Assembly: GCA_015099395.1 (NCBI GenBank)
Contig: AP024096.1
Location: forward strand, 2,542,001 to 2,606,000
From: Ktedonobacteria bacterium brp13
Lineage (GTDB): Bacteria > Chloroflexota > Ktedonobacteria > Ktedonobacterales > Ktedonobacteraceae
Direction of reading: 5' to 3'
Length of the DNA stretch: 64,000 bases
Of the stretch, positions 46,225-55,433 are shown one piece after another. A program made the translations under genes and the position numbers. Numbering within the stretch: the stretch's first letter is position 1; every line of letters begins with the position of its first letter. Under the pieces are notes generated by a model. It was given only the letters and a program-made list of their open reading frames with translations. It was not told the origin of the DNA and did not search any database.

Positions 46225-48350
46225 AAGTAGCCAAAAAGCGCCTGGGCGATCCGCCAGTAGAGCAGGTTGAAGGGATACAGGAAGAGCAGCATATCCGGAT
46301 CAGTGGGCAGATCATTGAACGGCTCGACCAGCCAGCAGAGCAGACAGACGGGCATGAGGTCCGCGTCACCGTGATTCAAGGTGGTCGCTCCAAGAATGGT
46401 TTCGCCTACGACGAGCAGGCGCTGCACAGCATCGCACGGATGATCGAAGGAGCGCAGGCGTACGCAGACCATGCTCGTGGTGATAACGAGCAAGCGGCCC
46501 GCTCGGTACGTGATGTCGTAGGCTTTTACCATGCCGCACACTATGTACCGGCAAGCGGTACCGCAACAGAACGGGTCGACGCGACACTGCACATTTTTAC
46601 GGCCGCCGAATGGCTCTGGTCGATCATTAAAGAGGCCTGCGATCTGGGTCGACCGGAGCTGATCGGCCTCTCAATCGACATCTTCGGGCAGTGGCAACAG
46701 AATGCAAGCACACAGGCACGCGACGTCACAGAGATCGTACAGCTCAACTCTTGCGATATCGTGACCCGCCCCAGCGCTGGCGGTACGTTCCGCCGCATTC
46801 TTCATGATGAGTTCCCAACATTACAACAGCACGAGGAGACGACAATAAGTGCGTCTTCAGAAAGAGGTACCGCGATGCACACACAGCGTCCACAGACACA
46901 GGCACATGCTACCACGGCAGAGGCCGATGCAGAGCAGGTAGAGCAGCAGTCTTTGCACGGACAGATCCAGGAGCAGCAACAACAACTCGCACAGCAACGC
47001 GATGAGATCGCACACCTGCTCAACGAAACACGACTACAAAAAGCACAGTTAACGCTGAAGAGCCGCCTGGGCGACACCGACCTCCCCACTGCGGTACTCG
47101 ATACGATTAGCCAGCGCTTTAAGGGTCGGATCTTCGAAGATGAGGAACTGGAGCATGAGATCGCTACAGCGAAGGCGATGCTGGCACAACTCACACGCGA
47201 TGGACAGATACGTGGCAACGGCTATGAGAAGTGCGTGACAGAGGGGATGATCAGCGAGGCCGAAAAGGTACAGGGCGCGTTTGACGCGATGCTGGGACTG
47301 GATATCGATCGGACACGACTCGGCAATATTCACGGCTTCACAAGTATTCGCGAGGCCTACGCCCGCGTCACAGGCGATAGCAGCGTCGCCAACGGGCTAC
47401 GCGATACGTCGCATCTGGGGATGATCAGAGTGGCAGAGAGCGCTCCGCTGGAGCGGATTACCGAGGCCGACACGACGACCGCCAGCTTCTCTTACCTGCT
47501 TGGTACCAGTATGAATAAGCGGCTCCTGAAAGATTATCAGGCCTGGCCCGCCGAGTGGCAACGTTTCTGCACCATCGCGCCGATACGCGATTTCAAGCAG
47601 CAGACACGGGTACGGCTCGGCGCATTTGGTAGCTTGCCGGTCGTCGCAGAAGATACCCCCTACAGCGCCGTAACGCTCACCGACTCCGCCTCGACCTATG
47701 TTCCACAGAAGCGTGGGAGCCTGGTCACGATCTCACGCGAGACGATTCTCAATGATGATTTGCAGGCAATCAAGCAGATTCCAACCAAGCTAGCCGTCTC
47801 GGCTGCATATACGCTGGCAGAGTTTGTCTATAGCTTTTTAAGCTCAAATCCAACCATCTACGACAGTAGTGCCCTCTTCACAACCGGAGCACCACACAAC
47901 AATCTGGGGACGTCGACACTCTCGACGGCGGCGCTACAAACAGGCATTACGGCGATGCGCGAACAGACGAACTATGCTGGCAAGCGGATTGGGCTGCGTC
48001 CACGCTTCCTGGTTATCCCGTCAGAGTTGGAGTGGCAAAGCGTTACCATCACGCACTCGGCTGGCGTACCAGGCTCGCCCAACAACGATATCAACCCGAT
48101 GCTGGGCTATGTCACGCCGGTCGTTGCGCCACAATTGAGCAATACCACGCAATGGTTTCTGGTTGGCGACCCCCGCGAGATTGATACGATCGAGGTCGGA
48201 TTTGTCGGCGGCCAGGTCAATCCAGCCCTGTTCATTCAAGATCAGCCGCTCTTTGGCCTGAACTTTACGCAGGATGCCATAACGTTTAAGTGTCGGCACG
48301 AGTATGGTGGCTGCGTGGTTGATTACCGTGGTATCTATCGCGGCATCTAG
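46221..48350 (+). CDS. fused prohead protease - scaffold - major capsid protein (Mu gpT-like)
   Basis: 709 aa. Residues 1-210 look like a phage prohead protease: VRVTVIQGGRSKNGFAYDEQ, AYADHARGDNEQAARSVRDV (candidate catalytic His), LIGLSIDIFGQW (candidate Ser), CDIVTRPSAGGTFRRIL. Residues about 225-330 are a Gln/Glu-rich coiled coil, as in scaffold proteins (EQQQQLAQQRDEIAHLLNET). Residues 350-709 match Mu-like major head subunits: AYARVTGDSS, RITEADTTTASFSYLLGTSM, FKQQTRVRLGAFGSLPVVAE, ETILNDDLQAIKQIPTKLAV, LYVIPSELEWQSVTI-like, FLVGDPREIDTIEVGFVGGQ. In most phages these are two or three genes; the single frame is intact here. It would self-process to release capsid subunits. Confidence 0.8.
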   Translation: MKVAKKRLGDPPVEQVEGIQEEQHIRISGQIIERLDQPAEQTDGHEVRVTVIQGGRSKNGFAYDEQALHSIARMIEGAQAYADHARGDNEQAARSVRDVVGFYHAAHYVPASGTATERVDATLHIFTAAEWLWSIIKEACDLGRPELIGLSIDIFGQWQQNASTQARDVTEIVQLNSCDIVTRPSAGGTFRRILHDEFPTLQQHEETTISASSERGTAMHTQRPQTQAHATTAEADAEQVEQQSLHGQIQEQQQQLAQQRDEIAHLLNETRLQKAQLTLKSRLGDTDLPTAVLDTISQRFKGRIFEDEELEHEIATAKAMLAQLTRDGQIRGNGYEKCVTEGMISEAEKVQGAFDAMLGLDIDRTRLGNIHGFTSIREAYARVTGDSSVANGLRDTSHLGMIRVAESAPLERITEADTTTASFSYLLGTSMNKRLLKDYQAWPAEWQRFCTIAPIRDFKQQTRVRLGAFGSLPVVAEDTPYSAVTLTDSASTYVPQKRGSLVTISRETILNDDLQAIKQIPTKLAVSAAYTLAEFVYSFLSSNPTIYDSSALFTTGAPHNNLGTSTLSTAALQTGITAMREQTNYAGKRIGLRPRFLVIPSELEWQSVTITHSAGVPGSPNNDINPMLGYVTPVVAPQLSNTTQWFLVGDPREIDTIEVGFVGGQVNPALFIQDQPLFGLNFTQDAITFKCRHEYGGCVVDYRGIYRGI

Positions 48351-48371
48351 AGCGGTCGAAAGGAGCAGGGG

Positions 48372-49511
48372 ATGAGCGGATATGTGAATGCGGATGGCTC
48401 AGGGCTTGTCGGTGGATTGGCTGCGGGTGGGATAGGGCAGGCGTTACAGGTGGATGGGGCAGGCAATCTGAAGACGACAGTCGGCAGCGGAGTAGGTGTG
48501 GATGGCGGGAATGGGTCGGGCTTCGTTGCGGAGACGCTCTACCTGTTCAACAATGGTGGGCCGGGCAATAACAATTTCGATCGCAAACGCGAGCTGCAGG
48601 GGAAAGGGATCACCTTCTATACCATCACTGGCGGAGCGAGCGTCAGCTCAACAAGTCTGACGCTGGCAGCGGCGAGCGGATTGCTGCCAGGGACGCCGCT
48701 CTTGCTGGTCGGAGGTGGCTATACCGAGACGGTGTACGTGTCCGGTAGCTATACGGTTGGCAGTACGACCATCCCGCTCCAGACGGGCATCGTCTATGCT
48801 GGTCATACGGGAGCGTTCTGGGACGTCTACGCGCCACAGGGTCCGCAGCTCGGCGGCTTGCTGGCAACCGGCATCGATGCGGTCGCCAACGTGATTATCG
48901 ATCCCAACGCCGGCAACTACTATATCGTGCGTTCGGCATCGCAAGATGGGTGCGTGGGCTCCAATATTCCGCTCTGTAGTCCCGCGCTCTACAACGGCAG
49001 TACGCTGGACCGCGTCAACGGCGTCAATGGAGCGCTCAGCACACAGGATTGGGTGCGCCAACTGCTCTGGCAGGGTCACGCCTATTGCGCGCATAGCGGA
49101 CTGCAAAGCTCGGCAGCTGGCACGAATGATTATGCACTGAGCATCTTCAATCCGACCGCCAGCGGCAAGAATATCATGCTGTACTCGCTCCATATCGCCG
49201 CCAGCGGTACGATGATCGCGAAAATAAAGGCCACCAGCAGCGATCCAGCGTACGCCAGCGCCGCAACGGTCAGCAATCAACGCGCTGGCAGCGGTGCCAG
49301 CGCAATCGCCAGTAACTGTACCTGTGCGACCAGCAATACCAGCAATAGCGGGCCGTATATCCAGAGCGAGATCAGTAGCGGACCAACTGAGCTACTACCC
49401 AACAACCAGGTCCTGCTGTTACCGGCAGGCAGCAACAACGGTATTACGCTCTTTCTAGAGACCGTAGCCAGCGGTACCTATAGTATTACCGCACACTACA
49501 TTGAATATTAA
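48372..49511 (+). CDS. phage-cluster structural protein, Gly/Ser/Ala-rich
   Basis: 379 aa. Begins SGYVNADGSGLVGGLAAGGI, then SVSSTSLTLAAASGLLPGTP and TETVYVSGSYTVGSTTIPLQ, a beta-rich repeat style found in virion fibres and decoration proteins. A central block LSIFNPTASGKNIMLYSLHI suggests a jelly-roll-like C-terminal domain. AAAGGAGCAGGGG precedes the ATG. It ends 11 bases inside the next frame. Fibre or head-decoration roles are possible; no family name is justified. Confidence 0.6.
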   Translation: MSGYVNADGSGLVGGLAAGGIGQALQVDGAGNLKTTVGSGVGVDGGNGSGFVAETLYLFNNGGPGNNNFDRKRELQGKGITFYTITGGASVSSTSLTLAAASGLLPGTPLLLVGGGYTETVYVSGSYTVGSTTIPLQTGIVYAGHTGAFWDVYAPQGPQLGGLLATGIDAVANVIIDPNAGNYYIVRSASQDGCVGSNIPLCSPALYNGSTLDRVNGVNGALSTQDWVRQLLWQGHAYCAHSGLQSSAAGTNDYALSIFNPTASGKNIMLYSLHIAASGTMIAKIKATSSDPAYASAATVSNQRAGSGASAIASNCTCATSNTSNSGPYIQSEISSGPTELLPNNQVLLLPAGSNNGITLFLETVASGTYSITAHYIEY

Positions 49512-49569
49512 ATTGGATAGAAACATGCATAGCTTGAATATGCATAGCATGAAAGGAAGAAAGCAGCAC

Positions 49570-49860
49570 ATGCTTGATCAACTAGAACTCGCATTCGGTC
49601 GTTTTAACGGCAACCAGACAGCACCAGTCGGGAGCTATCTGAATCCGCGGACGCTGGCAATTTTCCAGCAGGCCAGCGACGGAACACTACCGACCGATGG
49701 GACGTGGGTACGCGTTGATCCGTCCGGGACACAGACGCTGGCGGTGATCGCCACAACCGTCAATAGTGTCCTCAATTCAACGTATAGTGCAGCTAGCTTT
49801 CATACACAGGTAGCAGGCGACTTGCTAGGGAATCCTGGTATGGCTAGCGACGACGCATAG
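49570..49860 (+). CDS. small phage-cluster protein
   Basis: 96 aa from ATG 49570 (LDQLELAFGRFNGNQTAPVG, YLNPRTLAIFQQASDGTLPT). The frame is open to 49501 through several ATG and TTG codons, so the start is uncertain; AAAGGAAGAAAG precedes 49570. Residues 60-96 (LAVIATTVNSVLNSTYSAAS) look like the end of a small virion or cement protein. Family unknown. Confidence 0.5.
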   Translation: MLDQLELAFGRFNGNQTAPVGSYLNPRTLAIFQQASDGTLPTDGTWVRVDPSGTQTLAVIATTVNSVLNSTYSAASFHTQVAGDLLGNPGMASDDA

Positions 49861-49899
49861 AGAGCAGCGCAAGCAAGACATGAGGGAGGCAGGTGAGCG

Positions 49900-50499
49900 A
49901 TGGGACAGGTGATAAAGCGAGCAATCCTCACAGCATTCAACGCAGCAAGCTATACGGCGTCGGTCTTGATTCTGGAGGCCACCTCCTGTGAGCTGACAAA
50001 CGTCCCAATCGCCTTCCATGTGGACGGCACCAGCACGTTAATCAATGGCTCACTGTGCGCCGTCCTCTTCTTCGATGAGTCCAATTATAGCGATGCCGTC
50101 ATCCTGGCAATCTATAGCACCGGTTCAAGCGTTCCGACACCACCACCGGGACGCATCACCTGCATCAACGGATACCGCCAGGTCAACGGCGATACGATCA
50201 ACGCAGGCACAACCACAACCTATACCCTGACAGGAGGAGCCTCAGGCGTGCCAGCAGGCGCGCTGGGCGTCCTGTTCAAAACGATTTATAGCAGTCCTAC
50301 AGTCAATGCATACATGCAGCTCGCCCCACATGGCGCCAGCGATATCAGCGCGTACATCTCGCTCGGCAACACAACGCTCGCCAGCACAACTATCAATAGT
50401 AACGGCTGCCTACCACTCGATAGCCTGGGGCGCATCGACGTCAAAGCCAATGTGGGCAACTGCACATTCACCCTTTACACCTATGGATATGTAATATGA
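49900..50499 (+). CDS. phage-cluster structural protein, beta-rich
   Basis: 199 aa. N-terminus GQVIKRAILTAFNAASYTAS, then VLILEATSCELTNVPIAFHV: a beta-barrel-like first domain. A proline linker (SSVPTPPPGRI) leads to a second domain similar in style to the 379-aa protein (VNGDTINAGTTTTYTLTGGA, VNAYMQLAPHG). GGAGGCAGG lies upstream of the ATG. The stop overlaps the next gene's start (ATGA), which implies coupled translation. Likely virion surface or tail accessory protein; not further assignable. Confidence 0.6.
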   Translation: MGQVIKRAILTAFNAASYTASVLILEATSCELTNVPIAFHVDGTSTLINGSLCAVLFFDESNYSDAVILAIYSTGSSVPTPPPGRITCINGYRQVNGDTINAGTTTTYTLTGGASGVPAGALGVLFKTIYSSPTVNAYMQLAPHGASDISAYISLGNTTLASTTINSNGCLPLDSLGRIDVKANVGNCTFTLYTYGYVI

Positions 50500-50768
50500 A
50501 AAAACCAACCGAACAACAGCAACGGATCAATACATGGATTGAACGCCTGGAGCTGCAGGCGACCAGTCTTATCACAGGGACGAATATCGATGAGCTCTCG
50601 GCGAAAGAACGCGTCGACCTGGCGATCAAGGTCATGAATCAGCTCCAACGCTTTATCGCGCTCCGGCAGCAGATAGAGGTCGCAAGTCAGCCGGCGGCGG
50701 CTACGGCCTCTGACGGTGCGCTGATCACCGATCTGATGCGGCAGATGCGCGGCGAGGGTACGGAGTAA
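50496..50768 (+). CDS. small helical phage-cluster protein
   Basis: 90 aa, strongly helical and charged (QQQRINTWIERLELQATSLI, LSAKERVDLAIKVMNQLQRF, LITDLMRQMRGEGTE). Translationally coupled to the gene before it by a 4-base overlap. Small helical proteins at this position can be assembly factors, or a small-terminase-like DNA-binding subunit, but no motif allows a choice. It ends 3 bases before the 114-bp repeat array. Confidence 0.55.
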   Translation: MKKPTEQQQRINTWIERLELQATSLITGTNIDELSAKERVDLAIKVMNQLQRFIALRQQIEVASQPAAATASDGALITDLMRQMRGEGTE

Positions 50769-50770
50769 AA

Positions 50771-51372
50771 CGCTCGCAACTACCTATAATCCTCGCTTAC
50801 AGATTTGTAAGTACTATACAGGTAACTAACCCTCGTCCCCCTCTCTAAGAGGGGAGATAGCTTTAGCTATCGGGGGGAGTAAATCGCTCGCAACTACTTG
50901 TAATCCTCGATTACAGATTTGTAAGCACTATACAGGTAACTAACCCTCGTCCCCCTCTCTGAGGGGGGAGATAGCTTTAGCTATCGGAGGGAGTAAATCA
51001 CTCGCAAATACCTTTAATCCTCGATTACAGATTTATAAGCACTATACAGGTAACTAACCCTCGTCCCCCTCTCTGAGGGGGGAGATAGCTTTAGCTATCG
51101 GGGGGAGTAAATCGCTCGCAATTACCTTTAATCCTCGATTACAGATTTGTAAGCACTATACAGGTAACTAACCCTCGTCCCCCTCTCTGAGGGGGGAGAT
51201 AGCTTTAGCTATCGGGGGGAGTAAATCGCTTGCAACTACCTTTAATCCTCGATTATAGATTTGTAAGCACTATACAGGTAACTAACCCTCGTCCCCCTCT
51301 CTGAGGGGGGAGATAGCTTTAGCTATCGGGGGGAGTAAATCGCTCGCAAATACCTTTAATCCTCGATTATAG
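50771..51372 (+). repeat. tandem array of 114-bp repeats (five units plus a partial)
   Basis: Unit starts at 50771, 50885, 50999, 51113, 51227 and 51341, exactly 114 bp apart, then breaks off. Each unit contains CCCCCTCTCTGAGGGGGG and the palindrome GATAGCTTTAGCTATC followed by GGGGGGAG. Units differ by only a few bases. No spacers differ between units, so it is not a CRISPR. Confidence 0.9.
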
Positions 51373-51429
51373 ACTTTTAGAGCTAAAGGGATAGCTGGCG
51401 TGGAATAGTAATCGAGAGCATAAGTGGAG

Positions 51430-51485
51430 GATGGCTCCCCCCGATAGCTAAAGCTATCTCCCCCCTCAGAGAGGGGGACGAGTTT
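51430..51485 (-). repeat. inverted copy of the repeat core
   Basis: CTCCCCCCGATAGC...CCCCTCAGAGAGGGGGACGAG is the reverse complement of the core of the 114-bp unit, so the array can fold back on this copy. Shortly after it, GTGATCTTTG recurs three times (51508-51556) before the next gene. Confidence 0.75.
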
Positions 51486-51585
51486 TTGGGTATTTTGCAG
51501 GTGATAGTGATCTTTGGATACGATAGTGATCTTTGCAGGCGACAGTGATCTTTGGATACAAGAGATATTAGGAGGGTTAATTCGT

Positions 51586-53634
51586 ATGGTACGGACTCTG
51601 AGCGGTACGCTTACGGCTGCGCTCAATGCGACGACACGGCGTCCGGTTGTCAGCGCTAGCATTGAGGATCATATTGCACACTATCAGCTTTTTCAAACGC
51701 CTGCGACTGCCGATGGTATGCACGATGCCTGTCTGGCAAGCGATGGCAGTATTGTCAGGGTTCGTGTCACGCGTGGGAGCAATGTCTACACGCAATCGGT
51801 GCAGTGGCAGCGCGTGAGCGATCCCACGAATGCAGCGCAATGGAGTACGTGGACGACGTTCGGCGGAGCCAGTGCTAACTGCTTTCAAGATGGGAGCTGT
51901 GCTATCTCAAATAATGGTGGCACACTGCGGGCGTTCGCGCAGCAAGGCAGCCTGGGAAGCGGGCTGATAACGTGGAGTAGTACGAACAACGGTGTGAGTT
52001 GGAGTAGTACATTCACGACGGCGCTCACGCCAACCGGTAGCGGCAATATTCTGGGAATTAGCAGCGCAGGCAATAACGATGTCTTCTGCCTCTACGCGAC
52101 GGGCACGGGCGTCTACATCGGTTGCTCCTTCTTTAACGGTACGACATGGAGCGCACTACGGACCGCGACAACGCCTGCTCTGGTCAGCGGTCAGGGGCTG
52201 GCAGTCGCGTGGGATGGTACGAAGTACTGGTTGGTGGTTAGTGATACGGACACGCTGTATGAGTACAGCTATACGCCCGGCACTACAAGCTGGCTCGCCT
52301 ATCCAACTATCGTACCGGAGACAAAAACTGCGATCAGTCGTGGCGCGCCCAGGCTGCAATACGATGCGGGTCGCGGACTGTATACGCTGATCTATATTGA
52401 GATCGATGATGGGACCGTGACCGGAGCCGCCCACGAGTATCCACGCATGCAACAGAGCAGCGATCTACAACATTGGTCGCAAGGAACTATCCTGCAGCCA
52501 CTGATGGTACAGTATGGCGCGGGTCTGCTGTATACGGCCAGCGCAAACTATATTATCAGTATGCCAGCGATCTACCGAGCAATAAATTACACGGCCAGTA
52601 GTACGCAAGCGCTCGACATCTCTGGCGCGATCCTCTCCTATACACACCACGAAAAGGTCAGTCGTCCCGCAACGCTCGATATCGTGCTCGACGACAACGC
52701 TGGACAGCTCATACAAAGGTTCAGTCAACCAGCAACGACACAACCGATTGGCCCCAATTGCACATTGGTACTATACGAAGGCTATCGCACAGGGAGCCCA
52801 CCCGTTACCAGCGAGAAGGTAAAAGTCGGGACCTATCATATTCAGGGCATCCTCGTACAGCGTTCGCCGCAAGAAAACCAGATTACACTGCGCTGTAGTG
52901 ATCTGACAAGCTGCTTTGATCAACTCAACCGCTTCCAGATCATCTATAGCAACCAGACGGTCGCATGGTTACTGCGCGATATCTGTACACGAGCAGGTGC
53001 CATGCAGATTACGCTCCCGAGTACCGCGCAGATGAGCAACCTTGTCACCAGCTTTGTACTGCAATCGGGGAGAGTCTTCCGTGCGCCAATCGATGAACTT
53101 TGCTCAATCTACGCCCTTGACTACTTCCTCGATCAAGACGAGGTCCTGCAATTTCGCGAGCTGAGTGCCAGTGATAGTGCAATCTGGAGCTATCAACCAG
53201 AGATCGAACGACTGACACTGGGTACAGAACTGCAAAAAGGGAACCATATCATTGTGACCGGACGACCGCCAGGCACCGATAGTTCTGGTACCGGAGTACC
53301 ACTGATCACCGCAGAAGCGTACGACACGACCAGCATGCTCTGGATAGGACAGGAACGGCTCGTGCAACATGTCGATCAAAAGTTGACCACCATCGCACAA
53401 TGTGCGAGCAAAGCCGCCTTCATCCTTGCTCAGGAGCAACGCGAGCAGAATATCCATACAGTAACGATCCCCCTCAATCCAGCCCTACAGCTACTCGACG
53501 TCATCACCTTGAGCGATGCCGCAAGTCCCATCGGCAGCGGACTGAGCAAAAGCGCACGCATCGTAGAGAGCCAGGCAAGCTATCAACCACAGAACGCCGA
53601 ATATACACAGACAGTGCATCTGGAAGGTGTATAG
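51586..53634 (+). CDS. phage tail-hub-like protein with N-terminal propeller-like region
   Basis: About 682 aa from ATG 51586 (AGGAGG 9 bases upstream). Residues 1-340 are a repeat-rich beta region (WSSTNNGVSWSSTFTTALTP, YEYSYTPGTTSWLAYPTIVP) like a sialidase or propeller fold. From about 350: ILSYTHHEKVSRPATLDIVL, TLVLYEGYR, YHIQGILVQRSPQENQITLR, YALDYFLDQDEVLQFRELSA, KGNHIIVTGRPPGTDSSGTG, LDVITLSDAASPIG. This resembles gp27/gpD-type tail hub domains, which sit at the tail tip. Together it could be a receptor-binding baseplate component. Assignment by pattern only. Confidence 0.6.
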   Translation: MVRTLSGTLTAALNATTRRPVVSASIEDHIAHYQLFQTPATADGMHDACLASDGSIVRVRVTRGSNVYTQSVQWQRVSDPTNAAQWSTWTTFGGASANCFQDGSCAISNNGGTLRAFAQQGSLGSGLITWSSTNNGVSWSSTFTTALTPTGSGNILGISSAGNNDVFCLYATGTGVYIGCSFFNGTTWSALRTATTPALVSGQGLAVAWDGTKYWLVVSDTDTLYEYSYTPGTTSWLAYPTIVPETKTAISRGAPRLQYDAGRGLYTLIYIEIDDGTVTGAAHEYPRMQQSSDLQHWSQGTILQPLMVQYGAGLLYTASANYIISMPAIYRAINYTASSTQALDISGAILSYTHHEKVSRPATLDIVLDDNAGQLIQRFSQPATTQPIGPNCTLVLYEGYRTGSPPVTSEKVKVGTYHIQGILVQRSPQENQITLRCSDLTSCFDQLNRFQIIYSNQTVAWLLRDICTRAGAMQITLPSTAQMSNLVTSFVLQSGRVFRAPIDELCSIYALDYFLDQDEVLQFRELSASDSAIWSYQPEIERLTLGTELQKGNHIIVTGRPPGTDSSGTGVPLITAEAYDTTSMLWIGQERLVQHVDQKLTTIAQCASKAAFILAQEQREQNIHTVTIPLNPALQLLDVITLSDAASPIGSGLSKSARIVESQASYQPQNAEYTQTVHLEGV

Positions 53635-53687
53635 CCACGCGAAGCAAAGAACAACTATAAAAGAACTAGAAGGAGAAGACCCACACA

Positions 53688-54230
53688 ATGATCAATCAAC
53701 AACTTGTCAGTGCAACACTACTCAACGCATTTCCTTTTCTCTGTATCCTCGCATTCTGGTGTTTTAAACGCCTGGAGCACTGGCTTCCCAGCAAGCAGCA
53801 GGCGACGCTCGCCGTCTTCGTTCAGCAAGCGGTGACGATGGTCGAACAACTCTACGGCGCGTCCGGTCCAATAGAGAAGAAGAACCTCGCCATGCAAGCA
53901 ACCATAGAGCTTTTCCGAGCGTTCCATCTGCCGATTCCACCACTCAGCGCGCTCAGTACCGCGATCGAAGCGACAGTCTATGCCGTCCATCTGAGCAGTC
54001 AAAGCAGCCAAAGCAGTCAAAGCAGCCAAAGCAGTCAAAGCAGCCAAAGCAGTCAAACGCTCACAGCACAACCAGTAGTAGCAGCTCCGAAGACCGCTCA
54101 GACTCCTCAGGCTCCTCAGCGACCGCAAGGGTCAGCACCTGATATGGACGCAACCGCTCAGATGGCAGCGGTCAAACCGCAGTTTCGACCTGTAACACTG
54201 AAAAGGAACAACGGCAATGCTGCTCAGTGA
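53688..54230 (+). CDS. LLH-type phage holin-like protein with SSQ repeats
   Basis: 180 aa. One N-terminal membrane helix (TLLNAFPFLCILAFWCF), then the LLH-family helical body: TLAVFVQQAVTMVEQLYGAS, GPIEKKNLAMQATIELFRAF, LSTAIEATVYAVHL. In phages of Gram-positive hosts such proteins are annotated as holins; lysis function is not proved. From about residue 103 the sequence is (SSQ)n, coded by tandem 18-bp DNA units (53994-54057), then a Pro/Ala-rich tail. AGAAGGAGAAG precedes the ATG. The stop overlaps the next gene by 14 bp. Confidence 0.65.
   Translation: MINQQLVSATLLNAFPFLCILAFWCFKRLEHWLPSKQQATLAVFVQQAVTMVEQLYGASGPIEKKNLAMQATIELFRAFHLPIPPLSALSTAIEATVYAVHLSSQSSQSSQSSQSSQSSQSSQTLTAQPVVAAPKTAQTPQAPQRPQGSAPDMDATAQMAAVKPQFRPVTLKRNNGNAAQ
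53994..54057 (+). repeat. tandem 18-bp coding repeats (Ser-Ser-Gln)
   Basis: AGCAGTCAAAGCAGCCAA is repeated about 3.5 times within the holin-like gene, lengthening a Ser/Gln linker. Confidence 0.8.
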
Positions 54231-55395
54231 TGTAGAGAATATGGTACGGCTGGATCTGTTTGATCCAGCCGGCACAAACCAGCGCTGGGCCACCAGCGAT
54301 ATTGATCGCGCCATCGACAAAGCAGTCGACCGCTATTCAGAATATTATCCGAACGTGGCTTATGCAGACATGCAGAGCGAGACGTATCAACGCACCTATC
54401 CCTATCCCACGAGCTGGAATACAGCCTATCCAGTCCAATGGATCGAACGCATCCTCTATCCATTACAGGTCTACGGCTCCTGCTATCCAGCGCCAGCGAG
54501 CGCACCCGTGACAGTCACGCAAGCGGGCAGTACTACCGCAATCGGCAGCTACCAGTACGCTGTCACGCTGATCACACAGGGCGGCGAGACGACACCATCG
54601 CCGTCTGCAAGCGTCGTCACGACCAGTGGCAATCAAAGTGTCCAGCTCAGTAGCATTCCCGTCAGTGCCAGCTTACCAGCGCAACCGGGGACTGCAACCA
54701 ATACCGTCATAGGACGCAATATCTACCGTACACTGGTAGGCGGATCGATCTTCTACCTGCTAGCTACGTTAACCGACAATACAACAACGGTCTATAACGA
54801 TAGTCAGCCCGATAGCATGCTCAGTTCGCTGCCCACGCCGCCGCGAGCACCCACCGTCAATACAAGCGGCGTCATGTGCTGGCCGCCACAAGAGCGTCCC
54901 TTTAGCGAGTTCTCGAACCTCTTCGACTCCACAGCCAGTCTCGCAGCCAGCGGCAATCTTGGGCCGCAGGGCATTAGCGGCAGCGCAGCCGGACCAACAG
55001 GGACGCAGGCACCAACGTTCACACTCCAGGTTCCAGCATCCGCACTACCACAGGATAAGACCCTGCTCATGCGCGTCTTCTATGCCACCAAACACCAGCT
55101 CGATAGTAACGGCAGCACGATCCCAGAGCTACACCGCGACATCGTCGTCCTGGGAGCCTGTGCCTACGCCATGGAGGCCTATCAGGTCCCCACCAACGAC
55201 AACTTTGACCTGCAAGACGGCAGTTTGCACGACCGCCTGGATGATACAAAGATCCCGCTAGCCTGGTCAAGCGCCGCCCAGAATCGAATGCAACAGTTTT
55301 TTAAACGGCTCCAGGAGCTACGCCAGCAACGTGACTACGCCTTCGCATCCTATGTGCAATGGGGCAACGTACCACGCTACTGGGATAGGTTGTAG
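54217..55395 (+). CDS. phage head-tail adaptor-like protein with an inserted beta domain
   Basis: 392 aa. The N-terminus (DVENMVRLDLFDPAGTNQRW, DIDRAIDKAVDRYSEYYPNV) and C-terminus (HRDIVVLGACAYAMEAYQVP, RMQQFFKRLQELRQQRDYAF) have the helical layout of gp6-like connector/adaptor proteins. Between them (about residues 95-225) is a beta domain like a fibronectin III or Big fold: GSYQYAVTLITQGGETTPSP, IGRNIYRTLVGGSIFYLLAT, TTTVYNDSQPD. Adaptors join portal and tail. The insertion is larger than in typical adaptors. Overlaps the holin-like gene by 14 bp. Confidence 0.6.
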   Translation: MLLSDVENMVRLDLFDPAGTNQRWATSDIDRAIDKAVDRYSEYYPNVAYADMQSETYQRTYPYPTSWNTAYPVQWIERILYPLQVYGSCYPAPASAPVTVTQAGSTTAIGSYQYAVTLITQGGETTPSPSASVVTTSGNQSVQLSSIPVSASLPAQPGTATNTVIGRNIYRTLVGGSIFYLLATLTDNTTTVYNDSQPDSMLSSLPTPPRAPTVNTSGVMCWPPQERPFSEFSNLFDSTASLAASGNLGPQGISGSAAGPTGTQAPTFTLQVPASALPQDKTLLMRVFYATKHQLDSNGSTIPELHRDIVVLGACAYAMEAYQVPTNDNFDLQDGSLHDRLDDTKIPLAWSSAAQNRMQQFFKRLQELRQQRDYAFASYVQWGNVPRYWDRL

Positions 55396-55433
55396 ATTTT
55401 TGACTATATAAATAACACAGAGCAGGAGCGACC

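Noticed and set aside
50771..51372. Repeat array considered as a CRISPR
   Set aside because: Units are 114 bp and nearly identical over their whole length; there are no variable spacers and no cas genes.
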